Made by a program: the position numbers and the translations under genes. The notes below the pieces were generated by a model, which worked only from the letters and a program-made list of their open reading frames with translations, had not been told where the DNA came from and did not search any database. A stretch of DNA of 13,536 bases from CAZCWX01 sp964502465 (GTDB taxonomy: Bacteria; Desulfobacterota; Binatia; Bin18). Every line of letters begins with the position of its first letter. Within the stretch, counting starts at the first letter, position 1. Below, piece after piece: positions 12,791-13,536 of the stretch. The stretch spans positions 1 to 13,536 of the forward strand of contig CAZCWX010000046.1 in NCBI GenBank assembly GCA_964502465.1, in the 5' to 3' direction.

Positions 12791-13536
12791 ATGGCACAAC
12801 CGACACGCATCGTTACTGACACTATGGCCGGGCTGCGGATGCCCGACTTTGACATTTGGAGTGAGCGGGTCTCTACCGTGCTCGGACAGAATCCTGGTCC
12901 ATTCACCGGGCCGGGCACCAATACCTACCTCATCGGCACTGGGAAACGCCCGATCCTCCTCGACACAGGAATCGGACTCGAAGTCTACGACCCTCTGCTC
13001 GAAAAAGGATTAGCTGAAACCAAAGGAGCAACTGAATTTCAGGAAATTATCCTGACCCATGTCCATCAAGATCATATTGGGGGTGCATCCCGAGTACGCG
13101 CGCGGTTCGGTGATTTGCAAGTGTCGAAGAAGGCCTGGCCTGGCAAGGACGAAGCGTACACCCTGCCGTTGACGTATATCGAAGACGGTGCACGCATCGA
13201 GACTGATGGTGCGACGTTGCGTGCCATCCATACACCAGGCCATGCCCGCGACCACCTCTGCTATTACCTGGAAGAAGAAAAAGCTCTCTTCACTGGAGAT
13301 CTTGTGCTGGGGGCAGGCACAACCGTAGTTCCCGAAGAAGGGGGTGGTCTGATCGAGTATATGGCATCGCTACGGAAATTGCTCCCTCTCGATCTCGCGG
13401 TTATTTATCCTGCTCATGGACCGGCAATCCGCGACCCGTATAAGAAACTCAACGAATATATTGCGCACCGCGAGCTACGCGAACACCAGATCCTTGACGC
13501 CATGAGAGCTGGGCTTACTGAGATCCCGGCGATGGT
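12791..13536 (+). CDS. Metallo-beta-lactamase-fold hydrolase, LACTB2-like (3' partial)
   Basis: The frame is open from ATG 12791 to the end of the window (248 codons). NPGPFTGPGTNTYLIG (34-49) and ILLDTG (55-60) are typical of the LACTB2-like branch. The metal site reads HVHQDH (His90, His92, Asp94, His95), with His151 in HTPGHARDH, Asp170 in FTGDLV and His209 in PAHG. The part following, YIAHRELREHQIL, begins the C-terminal winged-helix-like region of this branch. Animal LACTB2 is a single-strand RNA endonuclease, but bacterial members are mostly uncharacterised and could hydrolyse thioesters or other esters. The ribosome binding site agaggaaag stands 10 bases before the ATG. The repeat-filled gap separates it from the acyl-CoA dehydrogenase, so co-transcription is possible. 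Confidence 0.9.
   Translation, partial: MAQPTRIVTDTMAGLRMPDFDIWSERVSTVLGQNPGPFTGPGTNTYLIGTGKRPILLDTGIGLEVYDPLLEKGLAETKGATEFQEIILTHVHQDHIGGASRVRARFGDLQVSKKAWPGKDEAYTLPLTYIEDGARIETDGATLRAIHTPGHARDHLCYYLEEEKALFTGDLVLGAGTTVVPEEGGGLIEYMASLRKLLPLDLAVIYPAHGPAIRDPYKKLNEYIAHRELREHQILDAMRAGLTEIPAM

Overview
The window looks like part of the chromosome of an uncultured, moderately GC-rich Gram-negative-type bacterium with a large acyl-CoA metabolism. Paired CaiB/BaiF CoA-transferases, SDRs, a crotonase, an acyl-CoA dehydrogenase, an amidase and a beta-lactamase-fold hydrolase are a mix typical of environmental lineages such as Binatota, Tectomicrobia or other former Deltaproteobacteria. That placement rests on gene content only; there is no rRNA or other lineage marker here.

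Left part (1-6993). The 3' end of an amidase (+) faces a six-gene block on the minus strand. In transcription order from about 6990 downward the block is: an SDR resembling 2-hydroxycyclohexanecarboxyl-CoA dehydrogenase (BadH), two CaiB/BaiF CoA-transferase subunits (BbsE-like then BbsF-like), a crotonase of the MenB/BadI type, a FabL-like SDR that lacks the catalytic Tyr and Asn, and a serine beta-lactamase-fold hydrolase. The likely joint role is activation of a ring-containing acid to its CoA thioester, oxidation of a beta-hydroxyacyl-CoA, and hydrolytic ring opening of the beta-ketoacyl-CoA. The substrate cannot be read from sequence. Four of the five junctions in this block carry degenerate 7-nt or 8-nt tandem arrays, two of them folded as long inverted repeats. 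A mid-block hairpin with a U-run looks like an intrinsic terminator.

Middle part (6994-10730, + strand). A roughly 470-base non-coding stretch (6934-7400) holds the minus-strand promoter and several palindromes. It is followed by two very small genes with strong ribosome binding sites (76 aa, and 25 aa with one membrane segment), a PHP-domain nuclease of the endonuclease Q family, moaA, a universal-stress-fold protein, and a perfect 17-bp-arm terminator hairpin.

Right part (10730-13536). A YfcE-type metallophosphoesterase (-) is followed by an acyl-CoA dehydrogenase (+) bracketed by two copies of the same dispersed intergenic repeat, and then by a metallo-beta-lactamase-fold hydrolase of the LACTB2 type that runs off the end. 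No tRNA, rRNA, insertion sequence, CRISPR array or phage gene was seen.
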